From Candidatus Alloclostridium intestinigallinarum (GTDB lineage Bacteria; Bacillota; Clostridia; Christensenellales; UBA3700): 64,000 nucleotides of DNA. Location of the stretch: positions 87,483-151,482 of the forward strand of contig CAJFJA010000005.1 in assembly GCA_904382605.1 (NCBI GenBank), given 5' to 3'. The notes below the pieces were generated by a model that made no database searches, was not told the origin of the DNA, and saw only the letters and a program-made list of their open reading frames with translations. Both the position numbers and the translations under genes were made by a program. Positions within the stretch are counted from its first letter, which is position 1. The number at the start of each line of letters is the position of its first letter. Shown here in pieces: positions 18,281 through 28,312 of the stretch.

Positions 18281-20362
18281 GTGCCTGTCACATTAAACGT
18301 CAGTATTGATTTGGGCAGCGACACCATGAAAGTCGCCTACGCTTTCGAATACGAAGGCGCGGTATATTACGGTAAAATTTCCAAAAAAGGTCTGCCTACG
18401 GAAGTCGCGATTCCCGCTGTCGCATACTACGACACCCAGTCCAAGGCGTGGAGCTACGGTTACAACATATCCGGCAGAAGAAGCGCGTCTTATACCACAG
18501 TGGTCAAAATCAAATCGCTTATCAATCTGCTTGCGCCCGTGCCCTCGGGAAGCGGCGGAAGGAAACAGGCGGCGGCTATACGCAATCGCAACGGAATGTT
18601 TTACAACAAGGGCACGAATTTTCCCAAGTTTTATTTCCCGGTAAGCAGGAGGATACTCAGCGACTTCAACGAGATGGTCTCGATGGATATGACTTTCGAC
18701 GCCGCGCCGGCCACTCCGAAACGGATATGCGAGGAGTTTTTCAAGTATGCGGCGGAGCTGGTGGAAGAGCGCGTTTCCGCACTCAGGGACAAAATGCGCG
18801 CGGAGATAGAAAGGAAGGGCGGAAATGGCGGGGACTTCAAGTTTGCTCGCGGCATAAAGCTGGCGGTGGTATATCCTTCCGGCGCGGGCAAGCAGGTGCA
18901 GGCGGAAATTGCGCGGCTTGCGGAAAAGGCGTTCGGCGTCGCGCCGGACAAGACGCTGAGTTCCACCAAGGCGCTGAGCATATACGCCCGCTACCGCGGC
19001 AAGATATCGAGCGGAGATTCCGCGCTGGTATTCGATATGGGCGAAACGGATATATCCGTGGCGCGCGCATACGCCGACAATAACGGAGAACTCATCATCG
19101 ACGGGGCGGACGGTCACAGCGCGCCCTGTGAAATAGGCGGCAACGACGTGGACAGGGCGGTGTCCGAGTACATCGAAAGCGGCGTTCACGGCAGAGAAAC
19201 CGTGGGCACGCCCTCTTTCGGACAGGAAGGACATATAGTCGAAAGCGGGCTGAGGGAAAAACAGTACCTTCTTATGAAGGATATCAAGAAGGCGAAGATA
19301 TTTTTGAGTATGCCCGAAAGCACGGATATTTTCCCCGAAGGCGTGCCCGTCAATCTGGTCAGGGATCTGTGCATCCCGCGCAATCTGACGCGCGGCAGCT
19401 TCACCGCCTGCATAGGCATAGGCGGAAAGAAAGCTGGCGTTGCAGGGGAGATAGCCGCATATATATTGAACGAACTCGCGCTTGAGATAAACGTGGGCGT
19501 GAAGAAGGTGATAATCTCCGGCGGTCTTGCGGAGACGTACGGACTTCTGGACTACATCAAAAAGGCGGTCGGGCGCAATCATCCCGACGTGCGGATAATC
19601 ACTTTCGACGACGAAACGACAGGTTCGGACGGCTTTTCGGTGGGTTCGTACGAAGATTCCACCTATGCCGCCGCGGTGGGCGCGGCGATAGTTGCGCTCA
19701 AAAACATCGACGTCAAGACGCGCCTTTCCCTGTCGTACGCCTCGTGGGTGTATCCCCGTTACAGGGAGTCGTGGGAAAACGAGCGTTACAGGCACAAGAC
19801 GCTCAAAATCATCGCCGACAAAGGTTCGGTGGTGGAAGGGGAAACGGTGTTCACAATGGGCTGCTCGCTGGGGCTGAGCAACGGCACGGTGGAGGCTACG
19901 GAAGGGGACGAGATATACTCGCTCACCGTGGAGAAAAGCCGGATAGACGGCATAATAAGAAGCCGCAGGGAGCTTGCCGGCCAGCACTACAATAACAACC
20001 TTTTTATAGAAAAATCGGGCGATTACGTCACCGCGGCGGAGCGTAAATGGAGGGCGAATCTGGAAAAATATCTGGGTCTGAAAGTGGTTTCCGGCGGCAG
20101 GGATTCGCGCATCCTCTACTACCACAACGGCATACGCGTCAGACTTGTGAACAGCGAGATAATCTACCGCGAAGGCGTAAAGGTGGACAAGGACGGCAGG
20201 GCGCTGCCCATCATCATGAACGACAAACCGGAAAACGAGGGAATCGCCGCGGCGGTCAACTATCTGATAAACGGCAAGTGGTCGGGCGTAAAAGTCGTGC
20301 CCGCAAAAGAGATAGAGCTCAGGTTCGAGGGCATGGAAGAATTCGATATAGCGGGGGAATAG
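18281..20362 (+). CDS. Divergent Hsp70/actin-fold ATPase, first gene of the operon
   Basis: Product of 693 residues from a GTG with GGGGGA six bases before it. An earlier GTG (18239) lies inside the promoter. Actin-fold ATP-binding signatures are visible: phosphate-1 SIDLGSDTMKVAY (residues 8-20), phosphate-2 ALVFDMGETDISVAR (about 247) and adenosine motif VIISGGLAETYG (about 410). Between them lie a helical insertion and a long charged region. The C-terminal 170 residues have beta-rich segments (LKIIADKGSVVEGETVFTMG) where Hsp70 has its substrate-binding domain, but sequence similarity to DnaK there is weak. No DnaJ or GrpE gene is nearby. In this operon it probably acts as an ATP-driven remodeller or sensor. 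That role is inference. Confidence 0.85.
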   Translation: MPVTLNVSIDLGSDTMKVAYAFEYEGAVYYGKISKKGLPTEVAIPAVAYYDTQSKAWSYGYNISGRRSASYTTVVKIKSLINLLAPVPSGSGGRKQAAAIRNRNGMFYNKGTNFPKFYFPVSRRILSDFNEMVSMDMTFDAAPATPKRICEEFFKYAAELVEERVSALRDKMRAEIERKGGNGGDFKFARGIKLAVVYPSGAGKQVQAEIARLAEKAFGVAPDKTLSSTKALSIYARYRGKISSGDSALVFDMGETDISVARAYADNNGELIIDGADGHSAPCEIGGNDVDRAVSEYIESGVHGRETVGTPSFGQEGHIVESGLREKQYLLMKDIKKAKIFLSMPESTDIFPEGVPVNLVRDLCIPRNLTRGSFTACIGIGGKKAGVAGEIAAYILNELALEINVGVKKVIISGGLAETYGLLDYIKKAVGRNHPDVRIITFDDETTGSDGFSVGSYEDSTYAAAVGAAIVALKNIDVKTRLSLSYASWVYPRYRESWENERYRHKTLKIIADKGSVVEGETVFTMGCSLGLSNGTVEATEGDEIYSLTVEKSRIDGIIRSRRELAGQHYNNNLFIEKSGDYVTAAERKWRANLEKYLGLKVVSGGRDSRILYYHNGIRVRLVNSEIIYREGVKVDKDGRALPIIMNDKPENEGIAAAVNYLINGKWSGVKVVPAKEIELRFEGMEEFDIAGE

Positions 20363-20369
20363 AAGGACT

Positions 20370-23189
20370 ATGGCAGAAAGAAATTTCAACATAAAAGTCG
20401 ACGGCGCCGCCTTTGATGGGGATATGCAGAGAAGCGGCATTTCCACGAGCAAAAAGGCGTTCGACAGGGACGTGTACGAAAACAACAAGGCGGTGGAAGA
20501 GCTGGACAGATACGACGACTTCGGCTTTTTCAAGATTGACCCTTCCGCATACGCGAGCGACGGCGGGGAATACGGAATCCCCGTAAGGCGCGGCTTCAAC
20601 GACGACGTAATTCTGGGACACCAGAGGGTGGCGGCGCTTTCCTTCCTGCGCGATCTGCGCGGTTTCGGCCTGCTTGCCGACGTGGTCGGCAGCGGAAAGA
20701 CGTACGAAGCGTGCGTGGTTCTGAGCGAACTTGCCGCAAGGGATAAACTGCACTCCATACTGCTCATAATTCCCGACCAGGTGTACAACACGTGGAAAGA
20801 GGTGCTGGAAGTGCAGTTCGGTCTGGGCAAGGGCGTACTGTACGAGGCGGGCAGAAATCTCGACGCGGGAAGCATAGAGTGCGACCATGTGGGCGACGGG
20901 ATTCTGCGCCCCAGGCGTCCAATGATAGTCAAAACGGAAGATTTCGTCACCTGGCACGAGGACGCGCAGCGGCTGCTGTTCGACGTGATAGTCGTGGACG
21001 AGGCGCACCACCTGTGCGCGGAAGAGGGCAGATACGCCAAGGCGATGAAACTGCTTTCGCTCATGATACAAACCAAAAAGAAGGCGGATTCCACCTACTG
21101 TCTGTTACTTTCCGCCACGCCCCATACGGGCAATCTGGAGCATATGTTCCGCCTGTGGTATTTTATCCGTTGCAGCGGCGGCAATCCTTCCGACTTTGAC
21201 GAGAAGGACGATATGAAGCGCAGCGAGCAGTACCGCAAGGAAAAAGAATACTATAAAAACCATATATGTTACGGCGCGACCACCGTTATGGAGTTCATCA
21301 AGAAAGTGAAGATGAAAGTGGTGGCAGAGGAGTATTCCGCGGAGTTTGAAAAGTATCTTGCGCGGGAAAAGGTCAGACCGGAGAATTTCGAAAAACTGAC
21401 CGAGGGCGAAAGATTCCTGTACGTGCAGGGCTTTCTGAAAGACAACGCGGAGATAAGGAAAAACGTGCTCGACCGCGTGGCAAGCGCATACCACAACGGC
21501 GTACTGCGTTCGATAATGATACGCCAGCCCAATACCATAGCAAAGAGCAAGGTGCTGGACAACTACCTGTTCTTCCCCATGGCGGAAGAGCCGGGCGTTA
21601 TCCGGACGGAAGGCATTCTGGGCGACAAGGTGGAAGTGGACCTTGCCGATCTCTACTCGGATACCGCCGTGCGCACGCAGGACGGGGAGAAGATGTCTTT
21701 GAGAAAGTATCTGGAAGACAACCGCGGCAACAGGGAATTCACCCAGGTGTACGCGGAGATGCTCAGCGCGCACGTTATAAACAAGGTGGGTACGCCCGAA
21801 AGCATATTTGCCAAGAAAAATTCGGGCACTTACTACGGCAGCCAGATGGGACAGATAAACCCCGACGAGGCGCGTTACAGGTTGGTGCCGTACAAGTACG
21901 AAGCGGACGGTTTCGCCCATAAAATGGCGGTGGCTAAGGAGATTCTGGCAAAGCACGAAGGCAAGCGCGTGCTGGTGTTTTTCGACTACGACGTGAAAGA
22001 CCCGTCCGCGGTTGCAAAGCGCTTTGAAGAAGAGCTGAAAGCGGACGGAAGATTCGCAAAAAGGCTGCTCGTCGGCGGCGCGCTGAACAAGAGCAGAACG
22101 GTGGAAAAGTTCAACAAGACGGAAAACGCCGTGCTCGTGGTGGAGGACCCGTCCTTTACCGAGGGCGTGAATCTGCAGGCTTCGAGCACGATAATCAACT
22201 TCGAAGTGACCCCCGACCCGCTTTCCATGGACCAGCGCATAGGCAGAATATTCCGTCTGGGACAGACGGAAAAACAGGTGCATATCTATTCGCTTGCGGA
22301 CATGAACAGGCTGGAAGGATATGTGCTCATGTACTTTTTGCGCATAGGGCTTATGTTCAGCAACAGCGGCGACGCCACGATAATCGCGGGCAGTAACAGC
22401 GAACGCATGGTGACGGTGCGCTGTCCCGCGTGCAAGAGCGTAAGACTGTATTCGCTGGAAGATTACGAGGCGAAAAAGAAGAAGGGCGAACTTTACTGTA
22501 AGGAAACGCCTCTTTGCAGGCAGTACGATCCGAAAGGCACGCTGATGGAAGAGATAAGCGTGTACGACTTCAAGTGCGGCGACTGCGGCAAGGTGTTCGC
22601 CCGTTCGGTCACGGAAGAAGGCTATATGTGCCTTGCCGCCAACAACGGCAGCGGCGGCGTAATGCGCAACAGCGGAGAGGCGGGTGACAGGAGCGTTTAC
22701 TGCAGTAAGATATGTGCAATGTCGCACTGTTCTTTCTTCAAAAAGCAGTGTAAGGAAAACGGCGACGACTGGTGCCCCGCGCTGAAAGCGTACAGGGAAA
22801 CGCCGGAAATAGGGGACGCCGACCTGGACTTTTTGTGTTACAACTGTCCCAACCGCTACGAATGTCCCGACGAGTGCAAGCTGTGGGTGAAGGACGGCGG
22901 CGGACTTGTCAAGGGCAAAAGAGCGATAAAGGCGTGCGGCAGCTGCGAGTATGCCGAATGCCACCCCAAACCCCACGTGCTTTCGTTCAACGAAAAGTGG
23001 GAGGCGGACTGTCCCGTATGCGGAAAGGGAACGCTCCGTCCGATAGTGGCGCGCACGTTCGCAACTTATATACGCGCGGCGTGGAAATACGAGCACGACG
23101 GCGGCGCGGCGTTCTGCAACAATCTGCTGGCAGAGGCGGATAAGGTGGCGGACATCAAGGAAATTTTGGCTAACGACAGGACGGATTGA
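20370..23189 (+). CDS. SNF2-family helicase with Cys-rich zinc-binding tail
   Basis: Product of 939 residues. Superfamily 2 motifs occur in order: ILGHQRVAAL (Q-like), Walker A LADVVGSGKT (about 102-111), DEAHH (about 210), LLLSATPHTGN (about 245) and the C-terminal MDQRIGRIFRLGQ (about 620), the arrangement of SNF2/RapA-type DNA translocases. From about residue 685 to 890 there are many Cys pairs (CPACKS, FKCGDCGKVF, CSKICAMSHC, CYNCPNRYECPDEC, CGSCEYAEC, DCPVCGKGT), likely several zinc ribbons for nucleic acid or protein binding. It lies seven bases after the Hsp70-like gene and five before a second zinc-ribbon gene. The ATPase looks intact. The substrate is unknown. Confidence 0.9.
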   Translation: MAERNFNIKVDGAAFDGDMQRSGISTSKKAFDRDVYENNKAVEELDRYDDFGFFKIDPSAYASDGGEYGIPVRRGFNDDVILGHQRVAALSFLRDLRGFGLLADVVGSGKTYEACVVLSELAARDKLHSILLIIPDQVYNTWKEVLEVQFGLGKGVLYEAGRNLDAGSIECDHVGDGILRPRRPMIVKTEDFVTWHEDAQRLLFDVIVVDEAHHLCAEEGRYAKAMKLLSLMIQTKKKADSTYCLLLSATPHTGNLEHMFRLWYFIRCSGGNPSDFDEKDDMKRSEQYRKEKEYYKNHICYGATTVMEFIKKVKMKVVAEEYSAEFEKYLAREKVRPENFEKLTEGERFLYVQGFLKDNAEIRKNVLDRVASAYHNGVLRSIMIRQPNTIAKSKVLDNYLFFPMAEEPGVIRTEGILGDKVEVDLADLYSDTAVRTQDGEKMSLRKYLEDNRGNREFTQVYAEMLSAHVINKVGTPESIFAKKNSGTYYGSQMGQINPDEARYRLVPYKYEADGFAHKMAVAKEILAKHEGKRVLVFFDYDVKDPSAVAKRFEEELKADGRFAKRLLVGGALNKSRTVEKFNKTENAVLVVEDPSFTEGVNLQASSTIINFEVTPDPLSMDQRIGRIFRLGQTEKQVHIYSLADMNRLEGYVLMYFLRIGLMFSNSGDATIIAGSNSERMVTVRCPACKSVRLYSLEDYEAKKKKGELYCKETPLCRQYDPKGTLMEEISVYDFKCGDCGKVFARSVTEEGYMCLAANNGSGGVMRNSGEAGDRSVYCSKICAMSHCSFFKKQCKENGDDWCPALKAYRETPEIGDADLDFLCYNCPNRYECPDECKLWVKDGGGLVKGKRAIKACGSCEYAECHPKPHVLSFNEKWEADCPVCGKGTLRPIVARTFATYIRAAWKYEHDGGAAFCNNLLAEADKVADIKEILANDRTD

Positions 23190-23194
23190 CGCTT

Positions 23195-24901
23195 ATGAAC
23201 GAAATATTGATAGGTAAAGAATATAAGAGCGCGTTCGACAGCGTACTCAAACTGCTCAAACGCAGCGTGAGTTACGGCGACGTGCACGTGAAGGAAGTGG
23301 ACGAGCGGGCAAAGCGCATAGTCACAAACACCTGCGTGTTCAGATATTCCGAAAACGCTTCGTCGTCGGAAAATCCCGCCAGGGCAATGTGCTTTACGCC
23401 GTCGGGCGCAAGCTGGTTCGAGGGGCTGCGCAGCGGCAAAAACGACGCGGGCGACGGCACGGCGCAATGGCTCGGCTTTATAGAAAGCGTGGCAAAGGCG
23501 TACCACAGGGAATATTCCCTGCTTGAATTCAAACAGCCCGACAACGCCGTGAGCGAAGAGGATATGCGCAGATGCCGCGCCGTTCTGGAAAAGGTGCTCG
23601 AACTGTTTTTCCCTTCGCTCAAAGGCGTGCAGATAGCGCGCGCGGACGGGAAGAGCGAGCCGGACGACATATACGGCGTTTCGCTGAAAACGGAGATGTC
23701 GGGCGGAACGGGCGCGTCCGTGCCCGTGCTGGGCAGCGTGTACTTCCGCAGGCGCGGAAACTCTGCGGAAGGAAAGCTCAATCCGGTAGTCGCGGAAGAG
23801 GCGGCGGAAATAGCCGCAAGTCTTTACGCGGCAATACCCGAAAGCGGCAGGGCGGACGGCGCGGACAAAACAGGCTCCACACGTCTTATAGACTCGGTTA
23901 TTCTCGCCATGAGCCGTCTGCTGGGCGGAAAGATGAGCCATTCTTTCGGCGAATGCGTGAACTTCGGGGAAAAAGACGAAGAAGTCATCGGCGAGCTTAC
24001 GGAAAAACTTTCGCACGACGGCGCGTGTCTTGAATGCCGCAACATAACGGTGCTGGGAATTTCGCACGTGCGGTGGAGCAACTCCGCATTCTATGTTTAC
24101 CGCGGGGAAAAGCCCGTACTGCGCGCCATGGTGGGGCTCAACGGCAGCGTCACGCTCATGTGCGAAAACTGCACGTCGGGCGGCGCGCTGATAGACAACG
24201 ACAACATAGTGTGCAGGTATAAGGACGCCGGCGGCAGGGAAGTAAGGGAAAACATACGCATAAAGCCGAACGAGGAAAACCTGGGACTTACGGAAGAACA
24301 GATAGATAAAGTGCTGGAATACAGCGAAATATCCAGGCATTTGCAGAGCATAACGTGCGGCGAAAATCCGCGCGCGGAGGACGGCTGCACCCGCTGCGTA
24401 TGTTCCGCCCAGCTGCAGAATCTGGGCACGGCGGACGAACCCGTGTGGAAGTGCAGGGACTGCCCTTATCCGGAAATAGTGTTCGAGGACGCGGAAGGGG
24501 AACTGCATTATACCCCGTCCATGCACTTTGCGCGCGATAAGATGACCATGACGGAAGAAGAGGTCTCCGAATGCGTCTGCTGCGGCAGAAAGTTCACCGC
24601 GGCGGTGATGAAGGGCACAAATATGTGCCCGACGTGCAGGGCAGGTTCCCTTGACAGCGAGGAGGGCAAGAAGGGATACGCCAGGTATTCGGGACTGCTT
24701 TCCCCCGCCTTGCGCGTCAGGTATATCGGCAAAGTGAAAAGATGCCTTGAAGACGAGGATATGCTCGTGTTCCTGATGGGCGGCGACAGATATATTTTCG
24801 ATAAAAAGGATTTGGAAAAGGACGGGTACCTTCCCGCGCCGGTAACCCCGCTGCGCCGTAAACAGAAGGCGCAGAATGCGGGAAAGGAGGGACGTAAATG
24901 A
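23195..24901 (+). CDS. Unknown protein with multiple zinc ribbons
   Basis: Product of 568 residues. An upstream TTG (23186) is in frame, but ATG 23195 has AGGACGGA about ten bases before it. The N-terminal 230 residues form an alpha/beta region without recognised motifs (MNEILIGKEYKSAFDSVLK). The C-terminal half has Cys pairs in LMCENC, CTRCVC, WKCRDC, CVCCGRKF and NMCPTC, consistent with three or so zinc-binding modules like those at the end of the preceding helicase. The C-terminus is basic. It overlaps the next gene by four bases (ATGA). Its placement suggests a partner of the SNF2 helicase. I do not recognise the family. Confidence 0.75.
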   Translation: MNEILIGKEYKSAFDSVLKLLKRSVSYGDVHVKEVDERAKRIVTNTCVFRYSENASSSENPARAMCFTPSGASWFEGLRSGKNDAGDGTAQWLGFIESVAKAYHREYSLLEFKQPDNAVSEEDMRRCRAVLEKVLELFFPSLKGVQIARADGKSEPDDIYGVSLKTEMSGGTGASVPVLGSVYFRRRGNSAEGKLNPVVAEEAAEIAASLYAAIPESGRADGADKTGSTRLIDSVILAMSRLLGGKMSHSFGECVNFGEKDEEVIGELTEKLSHDGACLECRNITVLGISHVRWSNSAFYVYRGEKPVLRAMVGLNGSVTLMCENCTSGGALIDNDNIVCRYKDAGGREVRENIRIKPNEENLGLTEEQIDKVLEYSEISRHLQSITCGENPRAEDGCTRCVCSAQLQNLGTADEPVWKCRDCPYPEIVFEDAEGELHYTPSMHFARDKMTMTEEEVSECVCCGRKFTAAVMKGTNMCPTCRAGSLDSEEGKKGYARYSGLLSPALRVRYIGKVKRCLEDEDMLVFLMGGDRYIFDKKDLEKDGYLPAPVTPLRRKQKAQNAGKEGRK

Positions 24902-27900
24902 AAGGTGCGACTTTGACGGAAAAAAGGCTGAAAAGCCGTAAGTGGCCTGTTATCGCGGCGGCGGCAGTCGCGGCGGTTGCGGACATATTCGTGATAACCG
25001 CGCTGGGCGTCGGAGGTTTCGGTGCGCGCTACTTCGTAATGCCGTGCCTTCTGCTTGCGCTGGATATTGTTTTAATCGCGCTGTCCGCCGTCACCAACTT
25101 CCGTTTCCGCTACTCGGCGGCGGTGTTTACCGGTTACGGCGTTGCCGCCGTGCTGTTTGGCGCGCTCGGCATTGTCATAGGCAAAGGTACCGGCTCCGGC
25201 TCGCCGCTGACAACCGCGGCAACGGTGCTGTGGCTGCTTATGCATATTGTTACGGTGGCTGTCATTGTGCTCACTTCGCTTTATGCGGCAAAAATCAAAG
25301 GTTTTTCGTTTACCGTTGCGGCGGCTATGGCGGCGGTAGTACTGGTTGCGGCGCTGTATTCGGCGTTCTTATTCGACCGCGGCTTTTTCGGCCAGCAGTT
25401 CGGGGACGTACAGCGCACCCTGACATACCGCTACGTAAGCGAAACGGACTCCTACGAGGTGACCGGCGCGCTTGAAGGAAAGGGCGAAACCGCCGTCATA
25501 CCCGAAACCTTCAACGGCAAGGAGGTAAGTTCGGTAAACGCGTCCCTTCTCACCACCGAGGGGATAAGCAGTATATATATACAGTCTGGCGCGGATACCG
25601 TCTTCAAGAACACGTTCGTGCTGACGGGATATACGGGCGGATATCCTTCAATCTACATCGACAAAGACGAAGTGGACGAATTCCGCACCGCGGTGTATGC
25701 GGCGGCGTATGAAGAAAACAGCGAGGAGTTCTTCTCCGCGGCGGCGAATATTCTTCCGTGCAATCTGGGCAGCGGCGAAGTGTACGTCATATTCAAATAC
25801 GATTTGCAGTCTTACTCGCAGGTGGAAGGGGATATTTTCCCCACCTGGTTCGGAAGAGCGGGCGAAAGATTCGACATAAGCGTTTACGAGGACGACTTCC
25901 CCTACGTCATGCACTCGGATAAAACTTCCGACGTGGATTTGCACTGGAACTACCTGAACTTCGGCGGAATAATCTTCACCTCGCCCTCGGACGAGGCGGG
26001 CAACGACCTGTCGGGGCAGACGGTAAGGGAAGGGGTAACGGCGCAGGTCTCCTTTGAAAAGATATATAAGGTATATATAGGCGACGACAACGACGAGGTG
26101 TACGAAACCGCGCTTTCCTATAAGCAGACCCGGGTGGACGGAAAGTCCCTGGACTACCGCTACGCAGTGCCTAGCACCGCGCAGAATCTTATCGACGAAC
26201 TTCCGGAAAGAGACGGTTTTACCAATAGCGCCTGGAATTATTCGTGGACGGAAGAGGGCATTGTGGACGGAATGGCGACATCGCTCGGCAGGCTGCTCGA
26301 AGACAATCCCGGCAGGGATTCGGTGATAATATATCCGCAGTGGAGAGTGAACGACGCGGAGATAGTCCTCGATTCCGTGCAGGGCGGCACTTCCTTTACA
26401 TACGGAGATGAAATAACCCTGCAGGCGGACGCCACGGCTCCGGCGGAAGGTTTTTCGCTCGCGTACTCGTGGCGCGACGGCAACGGCACGATAGAGGGGG
26501 AAGAGGGCGAAACGCTTGACCTCGGCGTGCCCACTCCTTCTGAAAGCGGCAGATATTACGTGACGGTCACGGCAACCGCGCCGGAGATAACTTCTTTGCA
26601 GAGCGAAACGACCGTAAGCGTGCGCCTTGACGTAGCCAGGAAGGAGATTACGCTGGAATGGACGCTGCCCGACACTTATACGGGCGCCACGCAGTATGTG
26701 TCCTGTTCGCCCGCGGAAGGGTCGGCAGTGGGCGATGACGTAATAAATATGTCCGTGACGGGCAGCCAGTCCGTAAGGAATGCGGGAGATTACTACGTCA
26801 GAGCCGTTCTTTATACTTCTTCGGCGGAAAATTACACCATTGCGGAGGATTCCGAAAGCAGGAATTTCACGGTTGCGCCCGCGCAGGTGAGCGTTACCTG
26901 GGGTTCCGATGTGAGTTTCACCTATAACGGAAGCGACCAGTATCCCGCGGCAACGGTGAACGGCGTGGGAAGCGACGGCGATTTTGCCGCGGTCGTGAGC
27001 GGAACCGCGAAAGACGTGGGCACGCATACCGTTACCGCTTCTTCCGGCAACGGCAATTATATCATAACCAATCACACGGCGAAGGTGACGATAACGCCGC
27101 GCGAAATAACCGTGGGCAGTTGGGAGAACTCCCCGTTCATCTATAACGGAAAGCGGCAGTATCCGCTTGCGACGGCGCTGAACAACGAAGTTTCCGGTGA
27201 AGAAGAAGACGTGCTTTCCGGGCTGGTGTATTCGGTGGAAGGCGGCGTGGACGCCGGCTCTTATACCGTGCATGCCGCATTGCCCGCCGGCAGCAATTAC
27301 AGCTTCTCTTCCGCCCAGACGCACGGGTATTCCATAGCGAAACGCACGGTTACCGTGTCCGGCTGGAGCGGCAGCACGCTGACATACAACGGCGCTTCCC
27401 AGCACCCGGTAGTGACGGGCATTTCCAATGAACTGGACGGCGACGAAGAAGAGATAATAGGCAATATCGTTTACAGCGGAGGCCAGACTAATGCCGGCAG
27501 CGGTTACCGCGTCACTCCTTCGCTGGATATGGACAATTACACGCTTTCTTCCGTGCCCTATACCTATTCCATAGCGCAGCTTGAAGTTACTCTGGTATGG
27601 AGCGACGCGGAACTGACTTATACGGGCGCGGTGCAGTATCCCGCCGTCCTGCGCGCCGAGGGCGCCGTAGAGGGCGACAATCTGGTCGAAAGTCTGACTT
27701 ACAGGGTGACGACGGGCGGAATCAACGCCGGACTGCATACAGTAACAGCCTCCACGACGAACGGCAATTACACGCTTTCGGACAGAACGCACGGCTACAC
27801 TATTGCGAGAAAGGGCATATCCCTCACCTGGGAGGATGACAGAACGTTCACCTACACGGGAAGCGCTGTCCATCCTGAAGTTACGGGCGCCGGCGGCACG

Positions 27901-28302
27901 GCGGGCGGCGACGGCGTGGACGAGCTGGATATTACCTATTCGGGCGCCGGCGTCGACGTGGGCAGCCATACGGTAACGGCGAACGTGGGCAACACCAACT
28001 ATACCGTGACTTCGGGCGCGACGTGCGCGTACTCCATAACCGCAAAACAGGTCACGCTTACCTGGAACGCGGAAGACGGCGTGGAATTTACCGCGGACGG
28101 TGAAGTGCACGCGCCCGAGGCGTCCGCGGACGACAGCGGGGCGGATTCGTCGATAACGTATACCTATTACAGGCAGGACGGCACGCTTCTCGGCGGCAGA
28201 CCTTCCGCCGCCGGCAGCTATTACGCGCTGGCGCAGGCGGGCGGAAATTATTCTTCGGAACAAATCCGCATAAACTTCACGATAGCAGCTTCCGGCATAT
28301 AA
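24898..28302 (+). CDS. Membrane protein with repeated MBG-like extracellular domains
   Basis: Product of 1134 residues, with AAAGGAGG before the ATG. The first 170 residues hold about four or five hydrophobic helices (PVIAAAAVAAVADIFVITAL, YFVMPCLLLALDIVLIAL and others). Next is a region of about 400 residues with WxxP/listerial-type strands and no clear family. From about 578 on there are six or seven repeats of about 75-85 residues with the pattern ITxxW...FTYNGxxQYP...DVGxHTVTA...NYxxxxxxxxYSI, typical of MBG-type Ig-like domains in surface proteins. These should lie outside the cell. It is the only obvious membrane anchor of the operon, so it may tie the cytosolic machine to the envelope. 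That link is inference. Confidence 0.8.
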   Translation: MKGATLTEKRLKSRKWPVIAAAAVAAVADIFVITALGVGGFGARYFVMPCLLLALDIVLIALSAVTNFRFRYSAAVFTGYGVAAVLFGALGIVIGKGTGSGSPLTTAATVLWLLMHIVTVAVIVLTSLYAAKIKGFSFTVAAAMAAVVLVAALYSAFLFDRGFFGQQFGDVQRTLTYRYVSETDSYEVTGALEGKGETAVIPETFNGKEVSSVNASLLTTEGISSIYIQSGADTVFKNTFVLTGYTGGYPSIYIDKDEVDEFRTAVYAAAYEENSEEFFSAAANILPCNLGSGEVYVIFKYDLQSYSQVEGDIFPTWFGRAGERFDISVYEDDFPYVMHSDKTSDVDLHWNYLNFGGIIFTSPSDEAGNDLSGQTVREGVTAQVSFEKIYKVYIGDDNDEVYETALSYKQTRVDGKSLDYRYAVPSTAQNLIDELPERDGFTNSAWNYSWTEEGIVDGMATSLGRLLEDNPGRDSVIIYPQWRVNDAEIVLDSVQGGTSFTYGDEITLQADATAPAEGFSLAYSWRDGNGTIEGEEGETLDLGVPTPSESGRYYVTVTATAPEITSLQSETTVSVRLDVARKEITLEWTLPDTYTGATQYVSCSPAEGSAVGDDVINMSVTGSQSVRNAGDYYVRAVLYTSSAENYTIAEDSESRNFTVAPAQVSVTWGSDVSFTYNGSDQYPAATVNGVGSDGDFAAVVSGTAKDVGTHTVTASSGNGNYIITNHTAKVTITPREITVGSWENSPFIYNGKRQYPLATALNNEVSGEEEDVLSGLVYSVEGGVDAGSYTVHAALPAGSNYSFSSAQTHGYSIAKRTVTVSGWSGSTLTYNGASQHPVVTGISNELDGDEEEIIGNIVYSGGQTNAGSGYRVTPSLDMDNYTLSSVPYTYSIAQLEVTLVWSDAELTYTGAVQYPAVLRAEGAVEGDNLVESLTYRVTTGGINAGLHTVTASTTNGNYTLSDRTHGYTIARKGISLTWEDDRTFTYTGSAVHPEVTGAGGTAGGDGVDELDITYSGAGVDVGSHTVTANVGNTNYTVTSGATCAYSITAKQVTLTWNAEDGVEFTADGEVHAPEASADDSGADSSITYTYYRQDGTLLGGRPSAAGSYYALAQAGGNYSSEQIRINFTIAASGI

Positions 28303-28312
28303 GGAGAGACGT

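Noticed and set aside
18293..21094. Open frame of 933 codons on the minus strand opposite the Hsp70-like and SNF2 genes
   Set aside because: It spans the junction of two well-supported plus-strand genes and has a composition typical of antisense frames.
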